Of a DNA stretch of 10,876 nucleotides, positions 1 to 5,622 are shown in pieces. The notes beneath the pieces were generated by a model, which was not told where the DNA came from, did not search any database, and was given only the letters and a program-made list of their open reading frames with translations. The stretch is from Candidatus Segatella papionis (GTDB lineage Bacteria; Bacteroidota; Bacteroidia; Bacteroidales; Bacteroidaceae). The stretch is taken from contig DBLF01000123.1 of NCBI GenBank assembly GCA_002297965.1, forward strand, positions 91,749 to 102,624, read 5' to 3'. A program made the translations under genes and the position numbers. Each line of letters opens with the position of its first letter. The stretch's first letter is position 1.

Positions 1-44
1 ATCAGAAGATAAGAAGATAATCGAAAGCTAAAAGGTATTAATAC

Positions 45-85
45 AAAAACGCAAGGTACAATCAGAGAGTACCTTGCGTTTTTTT
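45..85. terminator. Bidirectional intrinsic terminator
   Basis: A 15-bp perfect stem (45-59 with 69-83) closes a 9-nt loop. The core is ACGCAAGGTAC paired with GTACCTTGCGT. An A-run sits at the left base and a T-run at the right, so it can terminate a plus-strand gene ending before the window and also the minus-strand deacylase that ends at 164. Positions 1-44 hold no supportable gene. One frame reads open from position 2 to a TAA at 29-31 and could be the tail of an upstream gene, but ten codons are too few to claim. Confidence 0.9.
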
Positions 86-94
86 ATGCTAAGA

Positions 95-146
95 CAGCTG
101 CCAAACATATCAGCTGTCAAACATGTCTCAGCTGTCAAAGATGCCA
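95..146. repeat. Degenerate tandem repeat, 3 units of 16-18 bp
   Basis: Three units start with the palindrome CAGCTG at 95, 111 and 129. The shared core is CAGCTGYCAAASAT. Spacing is 16 and then 18 bp, and the units differ at a few bases. The array lies in the 3' untranslated part of the minus-strand deacylase transcript, between its stop (164-166) and the terminator at 45-85. Its function is unknown. Confidence 0.75.
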
Positions 147-163
147 TGATTTTTTCGCATTTC

Positions 164-1279
164 TTAAATGTCAGCTCCGTCTAATAATTGGGCATATTGG
201 GCGATGGCATTCTTGATTTCGCTGATGCGGATGAACTCGTCGGCAGAGTGGGAGCGGGATGACTCTCCAGGACCCAACTTGAAAGATGGAAAGTGCATCA
301 AGGCTTGGTCGCTGAGGGTCGGACTGCCGAATGGCTTCATTCCCATTGCCACACATTTTTGGATGAGTGGGTGCTTGGGGTCGATGCGAGAAGACTTCAG
401 GCGGAAACTGTGTGCCTTGCATTCGCTTTTGAGGTGCTGGCAGATAAACCGATACACTTCTTCGTTGTCGTAAAACTCGTTGGTGCGAATATCTACGAGC
501 ATCGTACACTTGTCGGGAATCACATTGTGCTGGGTGCCGGCATTCACCACGGTGAGTGTCATCTTTGTCGGTCCCAGAAACTCGCTCACCTTTTCGAATT
601 TGTAGTCACGAATCCATCGCATGTCGTCCAAGGCCTCATAGATGGCGTTCACACCTTCGTTGCGAGCTGCGTGTCCACTTTTGCCATGGGCAATCACATC
701 CAGTACCATTAGTCCCTTTTCGGCTACGGCGGGATTCATGCCCGTTGGCTCGCCCACAATGGCGAGGTCGATATGTGGCAGCAGGGGTAATGCTCGGCTG
801 ATGCCATCCTTACCCGAAACCTCTTCCTCGGCAGATGCCAGATAGATGAGGTTGTAATGCTGGGGCTTCTCCGTGAGCATGCGGAACATCTGGAGTAGCG
901 AGCACAGTCCACCACCACAGTCGTTGCTCCCCAGTCCATAGAGGGTTTCTTCGCTTTTGACAACCTTGTCGCCTTGCTCAGTGAGGGCTTCTACTTCTTG
1001 CGTTTCAAGACCAGGGTGGAATGGGTCTCTCTGCCAGGTAGCCACAGGTTTCACAGTGTCGATGTGGGCGTTGAGCAGAAGGGTGGGGCGGTTGTCGTCC
1101 CAGTGAGGGTCGAGAGTCCAAACGTTATTCGCCTCGCGATGAGGCTCGAATCCGTAGCCGCGGATGGTTTGCTCCATGATGTCGGCAGCCTCCTTCTCGT
1201 TTCGGCTGATGGATGGTGTGGCGATGAGTTTCTTGAGCAGCGTCACGGCATCGCTTACATATTCTTCTTGTGTCATCAT
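164..1279 (-). CDS. M20 family metallo-deacylase/peptidase (ArgE/DapE type)
   Basis: Predicted cytosolic zinc hydrolase of 371 residues, the usual family length. Visible M20 signatures are the metal ligands H72 and D74 in NAHIDTV, the bridging aspartate D120 in GLGSNDCGGG, the catalytic and metal-binding glutamates around E151-E153 in ASAEEE, E177 in VGEPTG, H203 in the lid/dimerisation domain (GKSGHAAR), and the late metal ligand H344 in SHSADEF. All catalytic positions are present, so it should be active. Known members remove an acyl group from acetylornithine or succinyl-diaminopimelate, or cleave small peptides. In Bacteroidetes, arginine synthesis runs through N-succinylated intermediates, so an acyl-citrulline or acyl-ornithine deacylase role is the best inference; the substrate cannot be read from the sequence. 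Two ATGs lie in tandem. GGAGAG lies 3 nt before the first and 6 nt before the second, so the second (start at 1276) is equally likely. The gene is monocistronic here and diverges from the acyl-CoA ligase. Confidence 0.9.
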   Translation of the reverse strand: MMTQEEYVSDAVTLLKKLIATPSISRNEKEAADIMEQTIRGYGFEPHREANNVWTLDPHWDDNRPTLLLNAHIDTVKPVATWQRDPFHPGLETQEVEALTEQGDKVVKSEETLYGLGSNDCGGGLCSLLQMFRMLTEKPQHYNLIYLASAEEEVSGKDGISRALPLLPHIDLAIVGEPTGMNPAVAEKGLMVLDVIAHGKSGHAARNEGVNAIYEALDDMRWIRDYKFEKVSEFLGPTKMTLTVVNAGTQHNVIPDKCTMLVDIRTNEFYDNEEVYRFICQHLKSECKAHSFRLKSSRIDPKHPLIQKCVAMGMKPFGSPTLSDQALMHFPSFKLGPGESSRSHSADEFIRISEIKNAIAQYAQLLDGADI

Positions 1280-1346
1280 AATCTCTCCATTGTATAAATT
1301 AGGTGATATTATCTGTTATTTTATAATTTCTTTGTTTGTTCGGGGG

Positions 1347-1354
1347 CAAAGTTA
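1347..1354 (-). promoter_or_regulatory. Probable -7 element for the M20 deacylase
   Basis: On the minus strand this reads TAACTTTG, a match to the Bacteroidetes -7 consensus TAnnTTTG. It would start transcription near 1340 and give a leader of about 60 nt. No good TTTG stands at the expected -33 spacing; only a T-run at 1379-1383 is present, so this call rests on the -7 box and its position. Confidence 0.55.
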
Positions 1355-1395
1355 CGAAAAAAAGAGCACATATTGTGGAAAAACTATCATTTTAT

Positions 1396-1426
1396 TTTGT
1401 ATTGTCTATGATTTACCGTATCTTTG
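1396..1426 (+). promoter_or_regulatory. Promoter of the acyl-CoA ligase gene
   Basis: TTTG at 1396-1399 and TATCTTTG at 1419-1426 are separated by 19 bp, a full match to the Bacteroidetes housekeeping promoter (TTTG, about 19-21 bp, TAnnTTTG). Transcription would begin near 1433, giving a leader of only about 16 nt. It diverges from the deacylase promoter about 45 bp to the left. Confidence 0.8.
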
Positions 1427-1448
1427 CAGCATATTTAAAAATAAGCTT

Positions 1449-3257
1449 ATGCAGATTAACAGTCATCTTTCGGTACTGATTCACGACCTCGCCAAGAAGT
1501 GGGGCAGTAAGCCTGCGCTCAATTTCAAGCAGTTTGGCAGTGATCAGTGGCAAGCCGTTTCATGGAATCAGTTCTCGCTGAGAGTGAAACAAGTAAGCAA
1601 CGCCTTGTTGAACCTCGGCGTTAAACCACAAGACAAAATCGCCGTGTTCTCGCAGAACTGCGTGCATTATCTATACACCGACTTCGGTGCATACGGAGTG
1701 CGTGTGTGCTCCGTTCCGTTCTATGCTACCAGCAGCGAGCAACAGATACAATATATGATCAATGATGCGCAGATTCGCTTCCTCTTTGTGGGCGAACAGG
1801 AGCAGTACGACAAGGCACACCGTGTCTTCGCACTCTGCCCATCCTTGGAGCGCATCATCATCTTCGACTCCAGTGTGCGCATCAGCACTCATGATCCTGC
1901 TGCACTCTATTTTTCCGACTTCATCAAGTTGGGCGAGAACTTCCCACGCCAAAGCGAGGTGGAGGAACTCTACAAGCAGGCGAATATGGAAGACCTTGCC
2001 AATATCCTCTACACAAGTGGAACCACAGGCGATAGCAAGGGCGTGATGTTGACCTATGGACAGTATCATGCTGCCTTGGAGGCGAATGGTAAGTGTGTGC
2101 CTATCACAGACAAAGACCGTGTGATTGACTTCCTGCCATTCACTCACATCTTCGAGCGTGGATGGGCTTATCTCGCATTGTCGATGGGCGCCCAGCTCTT
2201 CATCAACACCAATCCTCATGAGATACAGGAGAGTATGCGAGAGGTACATCCTACCTGTATGAGTAGTGTACCACGTTTCTGGGAGAAGGTATATATCGCA
2301 GTGAAGGCAAAGATGGATGATGCGAGTCCTTTGCAGAAGAAGATGTTCTATCATGCTTTGGCAGTGGGCAAGAAGCGCAACATAGATTATGTAGCCAATG
2401 GCAAGCGCCCTCCTTTGACTCTGGAGTTGCAATATAAGATTATCAATAAGACCATCTTGAGCATGGTGCGCAAGCAGCTCGGTTTGGAGAATCCTAATAT
2501 CTTCCCTACGGCAGGAGCTTATGTAAGTCCAGAGGTGGAGCAGTTCGTTCACTCTATTGGCATCGGCATGATTGTAGGCTATGGTCTGACCGAGAGCCTT
2601 GCCACGGTCTCCTGCGACAATCTCGACAAGAAATATACCATTGGCTCTGTGGGACGCCCTATCTCTGGTATCCAGATTAAGATAGGTGAGGACAGTGAGG
2701 TTTTGTTGAAAGGTCCTACCATCACTCCAGGATATTTCCATCGTGACACCACCAATGCCAAGGCGTTCGACAAGGATGGATTCTTCCATACGGGTGACGC
2801 TGGCTATCTGAAGGACGGCGAGCTTTACCTCACTGAGCGCATCAAGGATTTGTTCAAGACTTCTAACGGTAAGTATATCGCCCCTCAGCAGGTGGAGTCT
2901 TTGCTCCTGGTGGATAAGTTTATCGATCAGGTGGCAGTCATTGCCGACCAGCGCAAGTTCGTCTCAGCGCTCGTCGTGCCAGAGTTCCGCTTGGTGGAAG
3001 ACTGGGCTCGCGAGCATCACATCGACTTTAATAGTCGTGAAGATTTGTGTGCCAACGAGAAGGTGCAGAAGATGTTGATGGATCGTATCCAAATCTTGCA
3101 GCAGCATTTGGCTTACTACGAGCAAATTAAGCGCATCACGCTCTTGGCGCATCACTTCTCGATGGAGTCGGGCGAGTTGACCAACACGCTGAAGATTCGC
3201 CGTCCGATTATCAACAAGAACTACAAGGCTGAGATAGACAAAATGTACGAAGATTAA
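1449..3257 (+). CDS. AMP-dependent long-chain acyl-CoA synthetase
   Basis: Adenylate-forming enzyme of 602 residues that should activate a fatty acid with ATP to acyl-AMP and then form acyl-CoA. ANL-superfamily motifs appear in order: the P-loop YTSGTTGDSKG (188-198), FLPFTHIFER (228-237) typical of long-chain ligases, YGLTES (378-383), FHTGD (446-450) binding the ribose, R464 in LTERIKD, and the C-terminal catalytic lysine K582 in LTNTLKIRR. There is no signal peptide or clear membrane span, so it is probably cytosolic or membrane-peripheral. The frame stays open upstream to 1164, but ATG 1449 is chosen because it follows the promoter closely and the upstream part overlaps the divergent gene and lacks family similarity. 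The motifs are complete and chain-length preference cannot be read. A 20-bp repeat array, but no hairpin terminator, follows, so read-through into prfB is possible. A FadD-like role in recycling or taking up fatty acids is an inference. Confidence 0.93.
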   Translation: MQINSHLSVLIHDLAKKWGSKPALNFKQFGSDQWQAVSWNQFSLRVKQVSNALLNLGVKPQDKIAVFSQNCVHYLYTDFGAYGVRVCSVPFYATSSEQQIQYMINDAQIRFLFVGEQEQYDKAHRVFALCPSLERIIIFDSSVRISTHDPAALYFSDFIKLGENFPRQSEVEELYKQANMEDLANILYTSGTTGDSKGVMLTYGQYHAALEANGKCVPITDKDRVIDFLPFTHIFERGWAYLALSMGAQLFINTNPHEIQESMREVHPTCMSSVPRFWEKVYIAVKAKMDDASPLQKKMFYHALAVGKKRNIDYVANGKRPPLTLELQYKIINKTILSMVRKQLGLENPNIFPTAGAYVSPEVEQFVHSIGIGMIVGYGLTESLATVSCDNLDKKYTIGSVGRPISGIQIKIGEDSEVLLKGPTITPGYFHRDTTNAKAFDKDGFFHTGDAGYLKDGELYLTERIKDLFKTSNGKYIAPQQVESLLLVDKFIDQVAVIADQRKFVSALVVPEFRLVEDWAREHHIDFNSREDLCANEKVQKMLMDRIQILQQHLAYYEQIKRITLLAHHFSMESGELTNTLKIRRPIINKNYKAEIDKMYED

Positions 3258-3260
3258 TTT

Positions 3261-3360
3261 CAAGTACGAATAAAGAATCTCACGTACAGAGAATGAAACT
3301 TATGTACAAAGAATGAAACTCATGTACAAAGAATGAAACTCATGTACAAAGAATGAAACT
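3261..3360. repeat. Tandem repeat, 5 units of exactly 20 bp
   Basis: Five contiguous 20-bp units start at 3261, 3281, 3301, 3321 and 3341. The last two are identical (CATGTACAAAGAATGAAACT), the third differs by one base, the second by two, and the first is more degenerate. Each carries GTAC, as TGTACA in the last three. The array begins 3 bp after the acyl-CoA ligase stop codon and ends 42 bp before the prfB start. The remaining 3361-3402 is very AT-rich and shows no clear promoter. Confidence 0.95.
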
Positions 3361-3402
3361 CAAATTTTAAATAGTAAAATATAAATTATTAATTATACAT
3401 TA

Positions 3403-4530
3403 ATGATTACAGCTGACCAATTGAAAGATGTGATGGAGCGTGCAGATGCCCTCCATCGCTATCTCAATATAGACCAGAAGAAAGTAGAATTCGAGGAGGA
3501 GCAGCTCCGCACCCAAGCTCCCGACTTTTGGGAAGACCCCAAGTATGCGCAGGAGCAGATGAAGAAGGTAAAAAGCATCCAGAAGTGGCTCGATGGCTAT
3601 AAGACTGTTCGCCTTTATGCTGATGAACTTCAGCTTGCCTTCGACTTCTATAAGGACCAAATGGTGACCGAGGAAGAAGTGGATGCCGATTACGACAAGG
3701 CTATCAAGGCCATCGAGGACTTGGAACTCAAGAACATGTTGCGCCAAAAGGAAGACCCGATGGACTGCGTGCTGAAGATTAACTCAGGTGCCGGTGGTAC
3801 AGAGAGCCAGGACTGGGCTTCGATGCTGATGCGTATGTACATGCGTTGGGCAGAGGCTCATGGCTACAAGGTAACCATCACCGATATGCAGGAAGGTGAC
3901 GAGGCGGGCATCAAGAGCGTTACCATGACCATTGAGGGAGGCGAGTATGCTTATGGCTATCTGAAGAGTGAGAATGGTGTGCACCGTTTGGTGCGTGTCT
4001 CTCCTTTCAATGCCCAGGGCAAACGAATGACCAGCTTTGCCTCTGTTTTCGTCACCCCATTGGTGGATGATACCATCGAGGTTTATGTGGATCCAGCCAA
4101 ACTCTCTTGGGATACTTTCCGCTCGAGTGGTGCTGGTGGTCAGAATGTGAACAAGGTGGAGTCGGGTGTCCGTCTGCGCTATTGGTACACCGACCCAGAT
4201 ACGGGCGAGGAAGAGGAAATCCTCATCGAGAACACCGAGACACGCGACCAGCCAAAAAACCGTGCCAAGGCATTGTTGCTCTTGAAGAGTCAACTCTACG
4301 ACCGCGCCATGAAGAAGCGCCTCGAAGCCAAGGCAAAGATAGAGGCTGGTAAGAAAAAGATAGAGTGGGGAAGCCAGATACGTAGCTACGTTTTCGACGA
4401 CCGCCGCGTGAAAGACCATCGCACGGGCTATCAGACATCAGATGTGGATGGCGTGATGGACGGCAAGATAGATGGATTCATCAAGGCTTACTTAATGGAG
4501 TTCCCTACTGCAGACGAAGAAGAGAATTAA
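3403..4530 (+). CDS. prfB: Peptide chain release factor 2 (RF2)
   Basis: Recognises UGA and UAA stop codons in the ribosomal A site and triggers peptide release. The protein has 375 residues. The N-terminal helical domain (about 1-110) carries DFWEDP (41-46). The codon-recognition tripeptide SPF is at 200-202 (RF1 has PxT), and the catalytic GGQ is at 245-247 in SSGAGGQNVNKVESGVR, where Q247 is the glutamine methylated by PrmC in this family. S241 stands at the site that is Thr246 in E. coli K-12 RF2. The C-terminal RSYVFDD and VKDHRTGYQTSDV region is typical. The usual programmed +1 frameshift is absent: where E. coli has CTT TGA after its RGY sequence, this gene reads CTC AAT after RY (codons 19-22) and stays open throughout. 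No promoter is clear in the AT-rich leader, so it may be transcribed from the acyl-CoA ligase promoter or from a weak local one. Confidence 0.97.
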   Translation: MITADQLKDVMERADALHRYLNIDQKKVEFEEEQLRTQAPDFWEDPKYAQEQMKKVKSIQKWLDGYKTVRLYADELQLAFDFYKDQMVTEEEVDADYDKAIKAIEDLELKNMLRQKEDPMDCVLKINSGAGGTESQDWASMLMRMYMRWAEAHGYKVTITDMQEGDEAGIKSVTMTIEGGEYAYGYLKSENGVHRLVRVSPFNAQGKRMTSFASVFVTPLVDDTIEVYVDPAKLSWDTFRSSGAGGQNVNKVESGVRLRYWYTDPDTGEEEEILIENTETRDQPKNRAKALLLLKSQLYDRAMKKRLEAKAKIEAGKKKIEWGSQIRSYVFDDRRVKDHRTGYQTSDVDGVMDGKIDGFIKAYLMEFPTADEEEN

Positions 4531-4545
4531 AAAATAAGATTAAGC

Positions 4546-4588
4546 AAGGTAGAGCCAAGCTTCTTGTCGAGGACTTGGCTCACCTTTT
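4546..4588 (+). terminator. Likely intrinsic terminator after prfB
   Basis: AAGGT plus GAGCCAAG (4546-4550, 4552-4559) pairs with CTTGGCTC plus ACCTT (4574-4586), giving a 13-bp stem with one bulged A at 4551 and a 14-nt loop. It is followed by only four Ts including the stem end, so termination may be partial, leaving some read-through into the small membrane-protein gene. It starts 15 nt after the prfB stop. Confidence 0.65.
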
Positions 4589-4618
4589 AAACAATAACAA
4601 CCTAAAAATATAACGACT

Positions 4619-4768
4619 ATGAGTGGAAATAAAGATTTGAGAAGAGCCAAGCATGAGGCTTATGAGAAGAAACAAGCAGCCAAGGGCGAGAAAGTTATCA
4701 AGTATATTTTCGGCTTTTTGATAGGACTGGCAATAGTCTTTGCCATTTATGCTGCTTCTATCGCATAA
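4619..4768 (+). CDS. Small single-span membrane protein, 49 aa, unrecognised
   Basis: Translation gives a 49-residue protein starting MSGNKDLRRAKHEAYEKK. A highly charged, Lys/Arg/Glu-rich N-terminal half (1-28) is followed by one hydrophobic segment (about 29-48, IFGFLIGLAIVFAIYAASIA), with TAA immediately after. The basic N-terminus suggests an N-in, C-out single-pass inner-membrane protein with almost no periplasmic tail. An A-rich leader (4590-4618) precedes the ATG, typical of Bacteroidetes translation starts. I do not recognise a family. It sits between prfB with its terminator and the CYTH gene, all co-directional. That it is a gene rests on its codon-like reading, its membrane topology and its placement in an otherwise empty gap. 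Small proteins of this shape often act as accessory subunits, but no partner can be named. Confidence 0.7.
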   Translation: MSGNKDLRRAKHEAYEKKQAAKGEKVIKYIFGFLIGLAIVFAIYAASIA

Positions 4769-4805
4769 AATAAGCCGGGAAGAAAAGCTTGATTTCAGAT
4801 TTCTT

Positions 4806-4910
4806 AGCTTCAAGTTTCTAATATCAAAACTTAAGCTTCTAATATCAAAACTTAAGCTTCAAGTTTCTAATATCAATGCTTAAGCTTCAAGTTTCTAATG
4901 TCTGAGCTTT
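4806..4910. repeat. Tandem repeat, units of 28/21/28/28 bp with hairpin potential
   Basis: Units start with AGCTT at 4806, 4834, 4855 and 4883. The 28-bp unit reads as four heptads (AGCTTCA, AGTTTCT, AATATCA, AAACTTA), and the 21-bp second unit lacks exactly one heptad's worth of sequence. Degenerate copies flank it (from 4786, and 4911 onward). Unit 1 plus the start of unit 2 can fold as an 11-bp stem: AGCTT and AAGTTT (4806-4817, one C bulged) with AAACTT and AAGCT (4827-4837), around a 9-nt loop. The array fills most of the 177-bp gap between the 49-aa protein and the CYTH gene. Confidence 0.9.
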
Positions 4911-4945
4911 AGCTTTCAGACTTTTTACTTCTAACAGAATTTAGT

Positions 4946-5431
4946 ATGAGTGGATTGGAAATAGAAAGAAAATTCCTCGTCAAGAAGGGCGACGCTTACA
5001 AGAGTGCCGCCTTTTCTAGTAGCCATATCCAGCAGGGTTATATTCCTGCCGAGGGGGCTACCGTGCGAGTTCGTACACGAGACGATAAGGCTTACCTTAC
5101 CATCAAAGGCAAGTCGGTGAATGGCGGCATGACCCGCTATGAGTTTGAAAAAGAGATAACGATGGACGAGGCGAAGCATCTCCTGCAACTTTGTCAGGGG
5201 GGTGTCATCGACAAGCGACGTTATCTGGTGAAGAGTGGAGAACATACATTCGAGGTGGATGAGTTTTATGGCGACAACGAGGGACTGGTGATGGCGGAGG
5301 TAGAGCTGTCTTGTGAGGACGAGCCATACGAGAAACCCGATTTCATCGACAGGGAAGTGACGGGCGACAAGCGCTTCTACAATTCGCATCTTTTGACAAA
5401 TCCCTTCTCAAAATGGCGCGATTCCCTGTGA
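4946..5431 (+). CDS. CYTH domain protein, probable inorganic triphosphatase
   Basis: A 161-residue single CYTH domain (triphosphate tunnel metalloenzyme fold). The signature ExExK is E5, E7 and K9 in LEIERKFLV. Other tunnel residues visible by family pattern are the basic pair R41 and R43 (RVRTR), K54 (LTIKGK), the K90-R92 cluster (DKRRY), E103 and D105 (FEVDEF), E118 and E120 (MAEVE), and K142-R143 (TGDKRF). The length and the conserved ending VTGDKRFYN match short bacterial members such as the Nitrosomonas europaea tripolyphosphatase, so hydrolysis of tripolyphosphate or a similar linear triphosphate with Mg or Mn is likely. Adenylate cyclase or thiamine-triphosphatase activity, known elsewhere in the superfamily, is less likely. 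It is probably cytosolic, with no signal peptide. It is co-directional with prfB and the 49-aa gene, and no separate promoter is visible in the repeat-filled gap before it. The stop is TGA, which depends on the RF2 encoded nearby. Confidence 0.9.
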   Translation: MSGLEIERKFLVKKGDAYKSAAFSSSHIQQGYIPAEGATVRVRTRDDKAYLTIKGKSVNGGMTRYEFEKEITMDEAKHLLQLCQGGVIDKRRYLVKSGEHTFEVDEFYGDNEGLVMAEVELSCEDEPYEKPDFIDREVTGDKRFYNSHLLTNPFSKWRDSL

Positions 5432-5500
5432 TTTTGCATAAATATTAGGGTTTCTTCCATTTTCGCTTTCGATTTATACGCTTATATGGGAATTATTTTA

Positions 5501-5508
5501 TAATTTTG
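5501..5508 (+). promoter_or_regulatory. Probable -7 element of the NSS transporter operon
   Basis: TAATTTTG matches TAnnTTTG and is followed by a typical GCAcc start region, so transcription would begin near 5515. There is no convincing TTTG about 20 bp upstream. Initiation here would give a leader of about 108 nt before the ATG at 5623, containing the foldable segment at 5523-5584. Confidence 0.6.
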
Positions 5509-5522
5509 CACCTTGTAAAGAG

Positions 5523-5584
5523 GGAGCGTTAATAAAATAAACGGTGAAACCGTGAAAATGCTCCACGTGAAACGTTTTGAAACG
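5523..5584 (+). promoter_or_regulatory. Candidate structured 5' leader of the NSS operon
   Basis: GGAGCGTT (5523-5530) pairs with AATGCTCC (5557-5564; one G-U), enclosing a GAA-loop hairpin ACGGT/ACCGT (5541-5553). Next comes a second GAA-loop hairpin ACGT/ACGT (5565-5575), which competes with an alternative stem CGTT/AACG (5573-5576 with 5581-5584). TGAAAC occurs three times (5545, 5568, 5578). I do not recognise a described riboswitch class. Conservation is untested, so this is a structural hint only. Confidence 0.35.
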
Positions 5585-5622
5585 GATAAAATATAAGCGC
5601 ATAAAAAGAGAAAATATAGAAA

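Noticed and set aside
2..31. C-terminal tail of a gene upstream of the window
   Set aside because: One frame ends in TAA at 29-31 shortly before a terminator, which is suggestive, but ten codons without recognisable sequence cannot support a call.
1164..1448. N-terminal extension of the acyl-CoA ligase by 95 codons
   Set aside because: The extension overlaps the divergent deacylase and both promoters, and the promoter at 1396-1426 would start the mRNA inside it. ATG 1449 fits the family N-terminus.
1671..2789. Long open frame on the minus strand opposite the acyl-CoA ligase
   Set aside because: It lies fully antisense to a gene with complete family motifs, its own protein shows no recognisable domain, and its composition is that of a codon-biased shadow frame.
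3261..3360. CRISPR array
   Set aside because: The 20-bp units are contiguous with no spacers, and no cas gene is present.
4806..4910. CRISPR array with 28-bp repeats
   Set aside because: Repeats abut directly with no unique spacers, and one unit is short by seven bases. This is a tandem repeat.
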